A stretch of DNA of 64,000 nucleotides from Pseudideonella sakaiensis (GTDB lineage: Bacteria > Pseudomonadota > Gammaproteobacteria > Burkholderiales > Burkholderiaceae_C): NCBI RefSeq assembly GCF_001293525.1, contig NZ_BBYR01000006.1, forward strand, positions 186,001 to 250,000, in the 5' to 3' direction. The notes under the pieces are model-generated. The model was given only the letters and a program-made list of their open reading frames with translations. It ran no database searches and was not told the DNA's origin. Below, one piece after another: positions 16,455 to 25,466 of this stretch (positions within the stretch are counted from its first letter, which is position 1; each line of letters opens with the position of its first letter). Made by a program: the position numbers and the translations under genes.

Positions 16455-19142
16455 ATGGCCGAACCGCTGAAACTCAGACTCGACATCCGCCTGCTGCTGC
16501 CGTCGGTGACCGAGGTGCAGGACCCGTGCGTGCAGCGGCTGGTGCAGGCGCTGGCGGGCCGCGACGGCATTTCCACGGTGCATGTGGCCGACGCACAGGA
16601 AGCAGCCGCGCCCCAACTGTGCATTCACTACGACCCCAAGGTGTTGTCCCTCAGCCGCGTGCGGGAACTGGCACATGCGGCCGGTGCGCAGCTGAGCGAC
16701 CGTTTCGGGCACCTGCTGCTGCGAACGTCCACGCTGCACGCCCGCGCCGCGCGCACGCTCACCTCCCGGGTGCAGGCCTTGGCGGGTGTGGTCGAAGCCG
16801 AGGTCACGGCAGGCGGCGCCGTGCGCATCGAATTCGACCGGCAACAGACGACTGCGGGCAAGCTGGACGAGGCCTTGCGCGAGATGGGCCTCGATCCGCA
16901 ACCGAGTGCGCGGGCGCAGGAGCCGGCGGGCACGGCCCCCGACAGCCATGACCACCGCGACGGTCACACTCATGGCCACGACAAGGATCACCAGCACGAT
17001 CACGATCATCAGGAAGAACACGGCCGCCGCCCGGCCGGCACGGTGGCCCAAAGCAGCGCCGCCAAAGCGCATGACCATGGCGCAGACGACCACGGCGCGG
17101 AGCACGGCGACGAAGCCGGGCATGGCGGGCACAGCCATGAACATGGCGGCGGCCTCTTCGGCGAAAGAACCGAACTCGTGTTCGCGCTGCTGGCCGGCGC
17201 CGCCGTCCTCGTCGGCTGGCTGCTCGAATGGCGCGGCCTGGCGCCACAGGTCGTCAGCACGGGCCTGTACGTGGCGGCCTACGTCTTCGGCGGCTACTAC
17301 ACGCTGAAGGAAGCGATCGAGAACATCCGCGCCAAGCGCTTCGAGATCGACACGCTGATGCTGGTGGCCGCTGCAGGCGCGGCGGCCCTGGGGGAGTGGG
17401 CCGAAGGCGGTCTGCTGCTGTTCCTCTTCAGCCTCGGGCACTCGCTGGAGCACTACGCGATGGGCCGCGCCCGCAAGGCGATCGAGGCGCTGGCCAAGCT
17501 GGCCCCCGAAACGGCGCAGGTGCGGCGCGACGACGCGCGGGTGGAAGAAGTCCGCGTCGAGGCGCTGCAGGTGGGCGATGTGGTGATCGTGCGTCCCAAC
17601 GAGCGGCTACCCGCCGACGGGTTTGTCGTGCAAGGGCAATCCAGCGTGAACCAGGCACCGGTCACCGGCGAAAGCGTTCCGGTGGACAAGCAGCCGGTGG
17701 ACGACCGCGAGCAGGCGCTCCAGGGATTCGACAAGCTGGCGGCCGCGCATCGGGTGTTTGCCGGCACCATCAATGGCAGCGGTGTCCTCGAGGTGATGGT
17801 CGCCCGGCGGTCGTCCGAGTCGACCATGGCACGGGTGGTGAAGCTGGTGACCGAAGCCGAGACCCAGCGCTCGCCGACCCAGAACTTCACCGAGAAGTTC
17901 GAGCGCATCTTCGTTCCGGCGGTGCTGGTGCTCGTCGTGCTGCTGATGTTCGCCGGGCTGGTGATCGACGAGCCCTTCAGTGCCAGCTTCTACCGCGCGA
18001 TGGCCGTGCTGGTGGCCGCCAGTCCGTGCGCGCTGGCCATCTCGGTGCCCAGCGCGGTGCTCAGCGGCGTGGCCCGGGCGGGCCGCAGCGGCGTGCTGGT
18101 CAAGGGCGGCGGGCCACTGGAGAACCTGGGCACGCTGACGGCGATCGCCTTCGACAAGACCGGCACGCTCACCGAAGGCAAGCCGCGCCTGGTGGACGTG
18201 GTGCCTGCGCAGCCAGGCGGCGAGGAGGAACTGCTGGCGGTGGCGCTGGCGGTGGAGGAGCACAGCGACCACCCGCTGGCCAGCGCCATCGTGCAGGGCG
18301 CGCGCGAGCGGTTGCAAGGCAAGCCGCAGCAGGTGCGCATCGAGGGGCTGCAGAGCATCACCGGTCGCGGCCTGAAGGCGCGACTGGGCGCCGAGGAGGT
18401 GCACCTGGGCAAGGCGGCGCTGTTCGATGAAGTGCCCGGACGGCCGATGCCGGTCGAATTGACGTCTGCCAACGAGCGGCTGATGGCCGACGGCCGGACC
18501 ACCATGGTGCTGCGCGTCGGCGAGCGCTATCTCGGTGTCCTCGGGGTCATGGACACCCCGCGCCCGGCGGCCGCCACCGTGATGCGCCAGCTCCAGGAAC
18601 TGGGCATTCAGCGCCTGATCATGATTTCGGGCGACAACCAGCGCGTGGCGGAGTCGGTCGCCAGGAGCGTCGGTCTCACCGAAGCGCGGGGCGATCTGAT
18701 GCCCGAGCAGAAGGTGGACGCCATCAAGGCGCTGCGCGTCGACGCAGGCAAGGTGGCCATGGTGGGCGACGGCGTCAACGACGCGCCGGCGATGGCCAAC
18801 GCCACGGTCGGCATTGCGATGGGTGCGGCCGGCTCGGATGTCGCGCTGGAGACCGCCGACGTGGCCTTGATGGCCGACGACCTGGCGCAGCTGCCATTCG
18901 CCGTCGGGCTGTCGCGGCGCACCAGCCGGGTCATCCGGCAGAACCTGTGGGTGAGCCTGGGCGTCGTGGCCGTGCTCATTCCATCGACGATCCTCGGACT
19001 GAACATCGGCACGGCCGTGCTGTTCCACGAAGGGTCGACGCTGCTGGTCGTCATGAACGCCCTTCGGCTGCTGACCTATGAATTCAAGGCGGCGCTGCCG
19101 CCCCCGCAGACGGCCCCGGAAACCGCCGCGCAGAATGTCTGA
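16455..19142 (+). CDS. czcP: P1B-type metal ATPase with SPC motif, CzcP-like
   Basis: 895 residues. The N-terminus has two HMA-like folds without CxxC and a long His/Asp-rich stretch (about 165-235: HDHRDGHTHGHDKDHQHDHD). The TM6 motif is SPCALAIS (about residue 522) rather than CPC, placing it near the P1B-4 (CzcP/CoaT) group that exports Zn, Co or Cd. Catalytic Asp is in DKTGTLTEG (about 566); the HP motif is SDHPLAS and the hinge is VGDGVNDAPAM. AAGGAG at 16443-16448 supports the ATG at 16455 over 16437. A CusF-like gene follows after 13 bases. Confidence 0.9.
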   Translation: MAEPLKLRLDIRLLLPSVTEVQDPCVQRLVQALAGRDGISTVHVADAQEAAAPQLCIHYDPKVLSLSRVRELAHAAGAQLSDRFGHLLLRTSTLHARAARTLTSRVQALAGVVEAEVTAGGAVRIEFDRQQTTAGKLDEALREMGLDPQPSARAQEPAGTAPDSHDHRDGHTHGHDKDHQHDHDHQEEHGRRPAGTVAQSSAAKAHDHGADDHGAEHGDEAGHGGHSHEHGGGLFGERTELVFALLAGAAVLVGWLLEWRGLAPQVVSTGLYVAAYVFGGYYTLKEAIENIRAKRFEIDTLMLVAAAGAAALGEWAEGGLLLFLFSLGHSLEHYAMGRARKAIEALAKLAPETAQVRRDDARVEEVRVEALQVGDVVIVRPNERLPADGFVVQGQSSVNQAPVTGESVPVDKQPVDDREQALQGFDKLAAAHRVFAGTINGSGVLEVMVARRSSESTMARVVKLVTEAETQRSPTQNFTEKFERIFVPAVLVLVVLLMFAGLVIDEPFSASFYRAMAVLVAASPCALAISVPSAVLSGVARAGRSGVLVKGGGPLENLGTLTAIAFDKTGTLTEGKPRLVDVVPAQPGGEEELLAVALAVEEHSDHPLASAIVQGARERLQGKPQQVRIEGLQSITGRGLKARLGAEEVHLGKAALFDEVPGRPMPVELTSANERLMADGRTTMVLRVGERYLGVLGVMDTPRPAAATVMRQLQELGIQRLIMISGDNQRVAESVARSVGLTEARGDLMPEQKVDAIKALRVDAGKVAMVGDGVNDAPAMANATVGIAMGAAGSDVALETADVALMADDLAQLPFAVGLSRRTSRVIRQNLWVSLGVVAVLIPSTILGLNIGTAVLFHEGSTLLVVMNALRLLTYEFKAALPPPQTAPETAAQNV

Positions 19143-19155
19143 TGGGGGTCACTTG

Positions 19156-19470
19156 ATGAAGCGCCGTCTCTTGTTGCAAAGCCTGGGCACTGCCGTCGCG
19201 GCGACAGCCATGTCGGCTGGAATGGCCGAGCCATTGCCCTCCGATCCCCTGCGCGGCGAAATCGTCAAGATCGATCCGGAGCGCGGGACGGTCGAGCTGC
19301 AGCACGAACCGATTCCGTACCTGCGTCTGCCTGGCAAGCGCACCGTCTTCCGCTACCACCACCCCACCGTCGTGCTGCGCGTGAAAGCAGGAGATCGCGT
19401 CATCTTCAGGGCGGACCGGTTCGATGGCGCGCTCGTGGTCACCGGTCCGATGATCCCGTTGCCAAGGTGA
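19156..19470 (+). CDS. CusF-like periplasmic OB-fold protein, metal site altered
   Basis: 104 residues: a twin-Arg-like signal (MKRRLLLQSLGTAVAATAMS) and a small beta-barrel resembling CusF (GEIVKIDPERGTVELQHEPI, VKAGDRVIFRADR). In CusF a His, a Trp and two Met bind Cu(I) or Ag(I). Here His is kept (QHEPI), but the Met-rich strand reads YLRLPGKRTVFRY, so the Met ligands are gone. It may bind another metal through His or have a structural role. It lies just behind the CzcP-like ATPase, probably in the same transcript. Confidence 0.72.
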   Translation: MKRRLLLQSLGTAVAATAMSAGMAEPLPSDPLRGEIVKIDPERGTVELQHEPIPYLRLPGKRTVFRYHHPTVVLRVKAGDRVIFRADRFDGALVVTGPMIPLPR

Positions 19471-19506
19471 CGGCAGCAGATCTCGCTGTTGTTGCGCCCG
19501 TCAGTG

Positions 19507-19659
19507 TCAACGCCGAGGATCGGACGACGCGAGCTTGAACTCTTTGAACTCGTCATCGAGCGCGTTGACGGCCACTTGATAGAGGATCGCGTTCTGCGCG
19601 AACTCAGCGCGCTCCTTCGCCGGCGGAGCAAGCGCCTCGCGCGATACCGGCGGTGCTTC
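19507..19659 (-). other. Open stretch with protein-like composition, orphan fragment
   Basis: Directly after the stop of the lipoprotein gene and in the same frame, 50 codons read EAPPVSREALAPPAKERAEF and later LYQVAVNALDDEFKEFKLAS before a TGA. The pattern ER-x-x-FA-x-N-x-x-x-Y resembles the end of FlgB-type rod proteins. There is no start codon, so it is a remnant or coincidence. Confidence 0.25.
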
Positions 19660-20133
19660 TCAATGGCGGCCCCCGTGGTGACCGCCGTGGTGGTAGAAGC
19701 CGCCGTGACCACCATGGTGGCCGCCGATGACATACGCACCGCCCCAGTCGTAGTAGTGCAGTCCATCGTAGTAGCCGAGGTACGGGTAGCCGAGATAGCT
19801 GGGGCCGGCATAGCTGGGGACATGGTAGCGGCCACGCTGGATGCGCGCCGCAAGCACCTGTTCCGCGTCCGCCTTGCCCTGCAGGTAGCGAAGCAGCCCG
19901 TCACTGACGCCTGCCTCGCGCTGCGCCGGGATGTCCTGCGGTGACAGCACGAAGGCTGCGCCGCGCCGGGTCAGCTGGGCGATCACGTCGTCGTCGCTCG
20001 CGCCTGACTTCGACAAGGCGACCAGTTCATCCAAACGCATCGGCACAGGAGCGGGGTCGACCGGCGTCGAGGCAGCGCATCCGCCCATCGACAAGAACAG
20101 GCCGGACAACAGGCACAGGGTGATGAACTTCAT
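19660..20133 (-). CDS. Lipoprotein with Gly/His/Tyr-rich tail
   Basis: 157 residues with a signal and lipobox (FLSMGGC, Cys 19). The N-terminal half is helical (MRLDELVALSKSGASDDDVI, QREAGVSDGLLRYLQGK), resembling proteins that carry an SHOCT-like or helical repeat. The C-terminal tail is GYPYLGYYDGLHYYDWGG followed by runs of HHGGH. The His-rich tail may bind metal in the periplasm. No firm family; converges with the CusF-like gene. Confidence 0.7.
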   Translation of the reverse strand: MKFITLCLLSGLFLSMGGCAASTPVDPAPVPMRLDELVALSKSGASDDDVIAQLTRRGAAFVLSPQDIPAQREAGVSDGLLRYLQGKADAEQVLAARIQRGRYHVPSYAGPSYLGYPYLGYYDGLHYYDWGGAYVIGGHHGGHGGFYHHGGHHGGRH

Positions 20134-20280
20134 GGCAGCACTCCCGTCCAGCTTGCATTCGCAGGGCTCGGGCGGAGTCTGCGCCTGCCGGTTCTCGCAG
20201 GCAAGTCAGGGTCTCGTCCGGTGCGGTGGCTCGGACTTGCATCAAGGCCGACAGCCGATCGGAGGCGATGCGACTGCTCT

Positions 20281-21071
20281 TCAGAACCTGGTGCTGATGC
20301 CTGCCGACACGAAACCCCTTGGCGATGTGCTGCCCCGCAAGCCCTTGCCCGCGCTGAGGTCCAGTTGTACGTCCCGAGTGAGCAGGTAGGCGATGCCAGC
20401 GTCCACGATGACGGCAGATCGTCCACCCCTTGTCTCGGGTGATTGCAGCCCCGCATCCACGAACAGGTTCAGCGACGCCGTCGGGTTGTAGCCGACAGTT
20501 GCCGCGAAGGTCCGGGCGAAGAATGTCCGCCCCTCCTCGTACTCGACGCGGGCGACGCCGACGTTCGGGTTGAGCGACCAGTTCGGCGCGAAATCCCAGT
20601 CAGCGGCCAGCCGCAGGTCGCCGCTCGTGCGTCGGCTGCGGAAGCTGCCCGATCCCGAAGGAGGGATGAGCCGCGCAATGACGCCGAAGGACGGCGTCGC
20701 GCTGTCTGACGGGTCCGTGATCTGGTACTTTGCCCCCAGCGCGACAGGGGCGCCGCCTTCCTGGCGCAGGCCGTCGCCCGAGCGCTGGAAGACATAGGAA
20801 TTCGTCTCCAACCTGAACTCCCGATCCTGCCCGATGCCGGCACGCAACAGCAGCGGCGCCATCACGCGCTGATCGGAAACCCCCTCAGCGCGCCGGAAGC
20901 CTTCTGAGCACCCGCCTCGATCTGCAAGCGACCGTGGCCGACCACCTTGCTGCCGTCGGCAATGCCCGGACGGTCGGCATTGATGGGCTCGTCAGCCTGT
21001 GCCGGTGCGACGCTCGTGCCGGTCAATGCGACCGCCGCAACGACCGCCTGTCTTCTCATGCTTCCGTTCAT
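20281..21071 (-). pseudogene. Outer-membrane beta-barrel (phenol-degradation MetA-like family), frameshifted
   Basis: The 5' part encodes a signal peptide and a start typical of this family (INADRPGIADGSKVVGHGRL, QIEAGAQ) but ends in TGA after 69 codons. A neighbouring frame continues with LLLRAGIGQDREFRLETNSY through beta strands to a C-terminal AGISTRF, an outer-membrane-type end with Phe. Adding one base in the run of five C at 20880-20884 joins the two into about 263 residues. It is either a true disruption or a homopolymer sequencing error. Confidence 0.75.
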
Positions 21072-21264
21072 GAATCGCGCTCGTCGTCAGCCCGTCGGGC
21101 AGGAGTTTGGATTGTCGCCCCGGTTGCATAAACGGCCCGAAGCGATCAAGTACCATGGTTGAGGAGCCTGGATCCGCAGGCTCGTGCAGCCTTGCGAGCG
21201 AGAAAGACCAACAACGAGCCCACCTCTGTCGGCGTCCCACAGGAGACCTTGAGACCCCATGAGT

Positions 21265-21294
21265 CAATCAAGGGCGAGGTCGGGCGCTTGATTG
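21265..21294. terminator. Inverted repeat downstream of dsbA
   Basis: CAATCAAG (21265-21272) and CTTGATTG (21287-21294) form an 8-bp stem with a 14-base loop, about 30 bases past the dsbA stop. No T-tract follows on the minus strand, so terminator function is uncertain. Confidence 0.35.
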
Positions 21295-21322
21295 GGATCG
21301 CCAGCGACTCCAACGACGCGCT

Positions 21323-21961
21323 TCAGGCACCCTTCTTTTCGAGACCGATGAGGTGCTCGGCCACCGCCAACGACTTCTCGTTGGAACCGGCCATTGACCC
21401 GGAAGTGAGCCATCGGCCGTTGACCCCGATCGACGGCGTTCCTTGGAACTTGTACCCCGTAGCCAGCAAGGTGGCCTGCTTCACCTTCGTTGCGACCGAG
21501 AACGAGTTCAGAGCGCCCACAAAGCGGGCTCGGTCGACCCCATTCTTGGCCGCGAAATCGGCAAGGTCCTCGGGCCTGTCGAGACGCCTGCGCTCGACGT
21601 GCAAGGCGGTGAACACCTTGCCGTGCAGCTGCTCCACCAGACCGAGCGCTTCGATCGCGAAGAACAACTGCTGGTGGACCACCATCGGGCCCGCACGGAA
21701 CGCAACCGGGATGCGCCGGAACCGAACGTCGGCAGGCAACTTCTTCTGCCACGCGTCGATCGTGGGCTCGAAAGCATGGCAGTGTTCACAGCCATAGGCG
21801 AAGAACTCGAGCACTTCGACCTGCTTCGGGTCCAGAGTAGGTTGGCGCGGTGACACGGCAACGTAGTGCTTGCCTTCGACCAGCCGCTCCTGTGCGGCAA
21901 CGAGCGCAGGTGGGGCGGCAAGCGAGACGGCGGTGATCTTGGAGAACTGGCGGCGGTCCAT
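21323..21961 (-). CDS. dsbA: Thiol:disulfide interchange protein DsbA
   Basis: 212 residues: a signal peptide (FSKITAVSLAAPPALVAAQ), then the DsbA domain with active site FFAYGCEHCHAFEP and cis-Pro loop GTPSIGV. Length and layout match beta-proteobacterial DsbA, which oxidises Cys pairs of exported proteins. A promoter of the CadR/PbrR type with a 19-base spacer lies just upstream (21991-22021), suggesting induction by a divalent metal. It is the second DsbA-type protein here, distinct from the membrane-anchored one at 6490. Confidence 0.9.
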   Translation of the reverse strand: MDRRQFSKITAVSLAAPPALVAAQERLVEGKHYVAVSPRQPTLDPKQVEVLEFFAYGCEHCHAFEPTIDAWQKKLPADVRFRRIPVAFRAGPMVVHQQLFFAIEALGLVEQLHGKVFTALHVERRRLDRPEDLADFAAKNGVDRARFVGALNSFSVATKVKQATLLATGYKFQGTPSIGVNGRWLTSGSMAGSNEKSLAVAEHLIGLEKKGA

Positions 21962-21990
21962 GGTGAACGCTGGAAGTGACGGTCCCCAAA

Positions 21991-22021
21991 ATTCTTGAAC
22001 ATGAAGTCGCTACAGAGTCAA
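21991..22021 (-). promoter_or_regulatory. CadR/PbrR-type operator-promoter of dsbA
   Basis: Read on the minus strand: -35 TTGACT (22021-22016), a 19-base spacer starting CTGTAGCGACTT, and -10-like AAGAAT (21996-21991). The half-site TTGACTCTGTAGC matches that before the PbrA-like ATPase. Spacers of 19 bases are diagnostic for MerR-family activation. Confidence 0.6.
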
Positions 22022-22801
22022 GCGCAACCTGGCTGCTTCGAGAAGGAGCTGCACGACAACGCAACGGCCGCTATACAAACCGTCGCTGCGCTGCCCTCAG
22101 CCGGTGAACTGAAAACCTAGTCCGTCCGTGTCCGTGAGATCAGGGCAAGGACAGTGCAACGTGGGTGGCGATGTCAAGGACTGGCTGCGGCCGAGCGCCT
22201 CATCAGCCGCTGCGTCGGCTGCGCCGCCGAGGGCGCGACGCCGTTCGTGCCCGTACCCGCCGGCAGCCGAGTCCGCTTGTAGGTCGTGTCCGCCACCAGA
22301 TCCAAACGGCCCTCGCGGCGCCACTGCCCGGCAGCGTCGCGCGTCATCCTGTAGCCGTCGCAGCCCCCTGTTGCCGAGCGTCCGAAAGATCGTCTCGATG
22401 AACGGGACCGTACGGTCTGCGCCAAGCAGTCCGCCCGCCCGGCCCGTTCGCCGATCAGCATCGTGGATGGACGCTTCGGAAACAAGACTTGACTCAGTAG
22501 CAACTGGAGATTGTCCAATGGAAGCTCCCTGCGCGATTCGGAACCAAGCCATGAACCAAACCACGCCCAATCGCAGCGAATGCGGCTCAGCTGCCACATC
22601 CCGCTCGCATCCATCGCGCGCTGCCGGATCGGTGGTCCTGGCTGCCGGGGATCCTGGGGTGGATCGGCAATTGCGGGGGGCGCCTGCCGTGCTGGGCGTC
22701 CTCCTGCCCTGGAGGATCACGCGCGGAACCGGCATATCCAAGATCATTGACGTGTCGCCGTGCCGAGGCGGACCGAGGCTTGGCCAGCTTGAGGTCAGCC
22801 C
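22022..22801. other. Stretch without a convincing gene
   Basis: Several frames on both strands are open, but none has a recognised domain, a good ribosome site and consistent composition. A weak MerR-like site on the plus strand lies at 22489-22519. The position directly upstream of TRAP subunits, where a substrate-binding protein gene is usual, suggests that part of the cluster has been lost. Confidence 0.4.
22489..22519 (+). promoter_or_regulatory. Possible MerR-type promoter
   Basis: TTGACT (22489-22494), a 19-base spacer CAGTAGCAACTGGAGATTG, and TCCAAT (22514-22519). The dyad is imperfect. An ATG follows immediately at 22518, but its frame is not a recognisable protein; the first real gene downstream is the TRAP small subunit. 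Confidence 0.3.
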
Positions 22802-23374
22802 GTGAAGCGAGCGCTCCTCGCCGCTCTGCAGGTCGCCGACCGCGTAGACCAGGCGAACCGGCAACTCGCCTTCGTGGTTCGCTGGGGATTGCTCGCGAAC
22901 GCCGTGCTCATCGCCGGCAACGCGGTCAGCCGCAAGCTGTTCGGCGTCGCCTCGTCGTCGATGTACGACGTGCAGCCGCACTTCTTCGCGGCTGCGGTCC
23001 TGTTGATGGCCGCGTACACGCTCAAGCGCGACGAGCATGTGCGCATCGACGTGTTTTCGGGGCTGCTCGGGTCGCGCGGCATGGCCTGGCTCGATCTCGC
23101 GGGTCTCCTGCTGGTGCTGTTGCCGCTTTGTGCCGCCGCCGTGTGGGTGACCTGGCCGCAGGCGGTCGCTTCGTTCATGACGGGGGAGACGCGTGCCAGC
23201 CGCGAGAGCCTCAGCGAGTTTCCCGCCTGGATCATGAAGGGCATGCTGCCGCTCGGCTTCTTCAGCCTCGCCACGCAGGGCGCCGCTGAGGCCGTGCGCT
23301 GCGTGGCCTTTCTGGCCGGCGTCGCGCCCAGGCCGCTGGGCATCGAGCACCCGGATCGCAGGGGGTTGGCATGA
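22802..23374 (+). CDS. dctQ: TRAP transporter small membrane subunit (DctQ)
   Basis: 190 residues with four hydrophobic helices. FVVRWGLLANAVLIAGNAVSRK and LKRDEHVRIDVF are characteristic of DctQ proteins, which pair with the large permease to import organic acids using the sodium gradient. The last four bases overlap the dctM start. A periplasmic DctP binding protein is not encoded in the window, so the substrate is unknown and the system may be incomplete. Confidence 0.88.
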   Translation: MKRALLAALQVADRVDQANRQLAFVVRWGLLANAVLIAGNAVSRKLFGVASSSMYDVQPHFFAAAVLLMAAYTLKRDEHVRIDVFSGLLGSRGMAWLDLAGLLLVLLPLCAAAVWVTWPQAVASFMTGETRASRESLSEFPAWIMKGMLPLGFFSLATQGAAEAVRCVAFLAGVAPRPLGIEHPDRRGLA

Positions 23375-24786
23375 ATCCGGAGTTGCTTGCGCCCTTGATG
23401 TTCACGACATTGGTCGTGGTGCTTCTGGCCGGCTTTCCCGTGGCGTTTTCGCTCGCGGCTGTGGCTGCCGCTTTCGCGGTGCTGGGCGTGGCACTGGGGC
23501 AGTTCAACCCACCGTTCCTGCTGGCCATGTCGCTGCGGGTGCAAGGCATCTTCAACAGCGACAACTTCCTGGCCGTGCCGCTGTTCGTGCTGATGGGGCT
23601 GATCCTCGAGCGCACAGGCGTTGCCGAAGACACGCTGCTCGCGCTGAGCCGGCTGTTCGGTCGCGCGCCGGGCGGCTTGCTCTACGCCACGATCACCGTA
23701 GGCGCCGGCCTCTCCGCGATCACCGGCTTCGTCTCGGCCTCGGTCATCGCCATGGGCTTGATCGCACTGCCCGCGATGCTCAAGGCCGGCTACGACGCGC
23801 GCCTGGCCACCGGCTCCATCGCGGCCGCGGGCACCCTGGCGCAGATGCTGCCGCCCAGCCTGGTGCTGATCGTCCTTGCCGAGCAGGTGGAAGTCCCGCT
23901 GATCGACATCTTCCACGCGGTGCTGCTGCCCAGTGCGATGCTGGTGGGCCTGTACCTTGTCTTCGTGCTGGTCGCAATGGCCTGGCTGCCACGGCTCGCC
24001 CCGCCCATCTCAACCCAAGGTGAATCGTCGCGTATGAGGATGTGGCTGCAGGCGGCAGGCGCGGCCGGCGTTCCCTTGGGGCTGATCCTCCTGATCCTTG
24101 CGTCCATCTACTTCGGCGTCGCGACGCCGACGGAAGGCGGTGCCATCGGCGTGTGCGGCGCGGTGGCGATCGCAGCGGCCAGGAAGCGGCTGGCGCAGGG
24201 TCGGCTCAGCCAGGCGCTGACAAACACCGGGGTGTTGTGCTCCAGCGTGATCTTCCTGCTGCTCGGCGCATCGTTCTTCACGCTCGTGTTTCGCGGCTTC
24301 GACGGACCGGTCTGGATCGAAGGGCTCTTCAGCCACTTGCCGCAGGGGCAGCTGCCGTTCCTCTTGGCTGTCACGGCAGGCATCTTCCTGCTCGGCTTCT
24401 TCCTGGACTTCTTCGAGATCGCGTTCATCGTGGTGCCGCTCATCGCTCCCGTCGCGCGCAAGCTGGGTGTCGACATGGTCTGGCTCACGGTGATGATCGC
24501 CGTGGTGCTGCAGACCTCGTTCATGCATCCGCCGTTCGGCATCGCCCTTTACAACCTGCGCAGCGTGGCGCCTGCCACCGTCCGGACCACGCAGATCTAT
24601 GTGGGCGCCATTCCCTTCCTGGCCATCCAGTTGCTGATGGTGGTCCTGTTGGTGGTGTTCCCGGGCTTGGCGGCCCCGGATCGGGTCCAGCACCGCGCCA
24701 CTCAGCAGGAGATCGACGACGCGCTCCGCCCGCCGCCCGCCAACCCTGTTCCGGACCCCGGCCTTCCAGACTTTGAGAAGAAGTGA
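23371..24786 (+). CDS. dctM: TRAP transporter large permease (DctM)
   Basis: 471 residues and about twelve TM helices. It shows the expected FLAVPLFVLMGLILERTG, an ITGFVSASVIAMGLIALPAM segment and the late LGFFLDFFEIAFIVVPLI and TSFMHPPFGIALYNLRSVAP blocks. It is the translocating subunit, coupled to the small subunit by ATGA overlap. The C-terminal 35 residues are an extra hydrophilic tail rich in Pro. There is no sign of metal linkage; it may be a bystander in the island. Confidence 0.9.
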   Translation: MNPELLAPLMFTTLVVVLLAGFPVAFSLAAVAAAFAVLGVALGQFNPPFLLAMSLRVQGIFNSDNFLAVPLFVLMGLILERTGVAEDTLLALSRLFGRAPGGLLYATITVGAGLSAITGFVSASVIAMGLIALPAMLKAGYDARLATGSIAAAGTLAQMLPPSLVLIVLAEQVEVPLIDIFHAVLLPSAMLVGLYLVFVLVAMAWLPRLAPPISTQGESSRMRMWLQAAGAAGVPLGLILLILASIYFGVATPTEGGAIGVCGAVAIAAARKRLAQGRLSQALTNTGVLCSSVIFLLLGASFFTLVFRGFDGPVWIEGLFSHLPQGQLPFLLAVTAGIFLLGFFLDFFEIAFIVVPLIAPVARKLGVDMVWLTVMIAVVLQTSFMHPPFGIALYNLRSVAPATVRTTQIYVGAIPFLAIQLLMVVLLVVFPGLAAPDRVQHRATQQEIDDALRPPPANPVPDPGLPDFEKK

Positions 24787-24883
24787 TGTCCTATCCCCAG
24801 GGCATTCGAATCCGAAGCGCCTGTCGCGTTCAACACCCACCGCTCCAAGGTTCCGGACGGTGCGCAAGCGCAGAACCAGCTGC

Positions 24884-25357
24884 CTACCTGGACACGAACC
24901 GCAACCTCGGCTGGCGGTGGCCAACCAGGGCAGCGGCGCCGGTTCCATGTGCAGCGCCCTGCCCGCGAGACTTGACGCTCTTCAAGCCATCCAAGACTCC
25001 ACACTCGGCGGCCACACCATCGCAATGTCTGCGTAGCGCCTTGAGTTCCTGCCGCAGTTGCTTCAACTCGCGGATGCGCCGGGCGACGTGCTCGATGTGC
25101 TCGTCCAGCACGTCATTGACGGCCTGACAGTTGTCGCGCGGCGCATCCTGGCAGCGCAGCAGCGCACGAATCTCATCAAGCGTCATGTCCAGCGAACGGC
25201 AATGCCGTATGAAGGCCAGGCGCTCCAGGTGCTCGGGTTTGTAGAGCCGAAAGTTGCCCTCGCTTCGCGGCGGTTCTCCAAGCAGGCCCTCGCGCTCGTA
25301 GAAGCGGATGGTCTCCACCTGGGTCTGGGTGATCTTTGCGAGTTCGCCGATCCTCAT
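24884..25357 (-). CDS. pbrR: MerR-family Cd/Pb-responsive regulator (CadR/PbrR)
   Basis: 157 residues. The N-terminal winged helix (MRIGELAKITQTQVETIRFY, EREGLL) and a long dimer helix are followed by the metal-binding Cys positions expected for CadR/PbrR: Cys in RDNCQAV (about 76) and the pair CDGVAAEC near the end. It would activate promoters with a 19-base spacer by untwisting DNA when Cd, Pb or Zn binds. The ATG at 25357 with GGAG upstream is preferred to one at 25369. It lies at the end of the pbr-like minus-strand cluster. The tail after the second Cys is longer than usual. Confidence 0.88.
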   Translation of the reverse strand: MRIGELAKITQTQVETIRFYEREGLLGEPPRSEGNFRLYKPEHLERLAFIRHCRSLDMTLDEIRALLRCQDAPRDNCQAVNDVLDEHIEHVARRIRELKQLRQELKALRRHCDGVAAECGVLDGLKSVKSRGQGAAHGTGAAALVGHRQPRLRFVSR

Positions 25358-25466
25358 GGACAACTCCATTCAGGAACGCACATGGTGCCTCGCCAGCCCG
25401 ATAGCCACCTCTCGCTTCAATCGTCCCATCCAGAGCAGCCGCTCCGAGGTCTGCGCCGGCTGAGAT

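Noticed and set aside
15672-17453. Long minus-strand frame across eptA and the czcP-like gene
   Set aside because: Crosses two real genes and an intergenic gap, with no start signal or domain.
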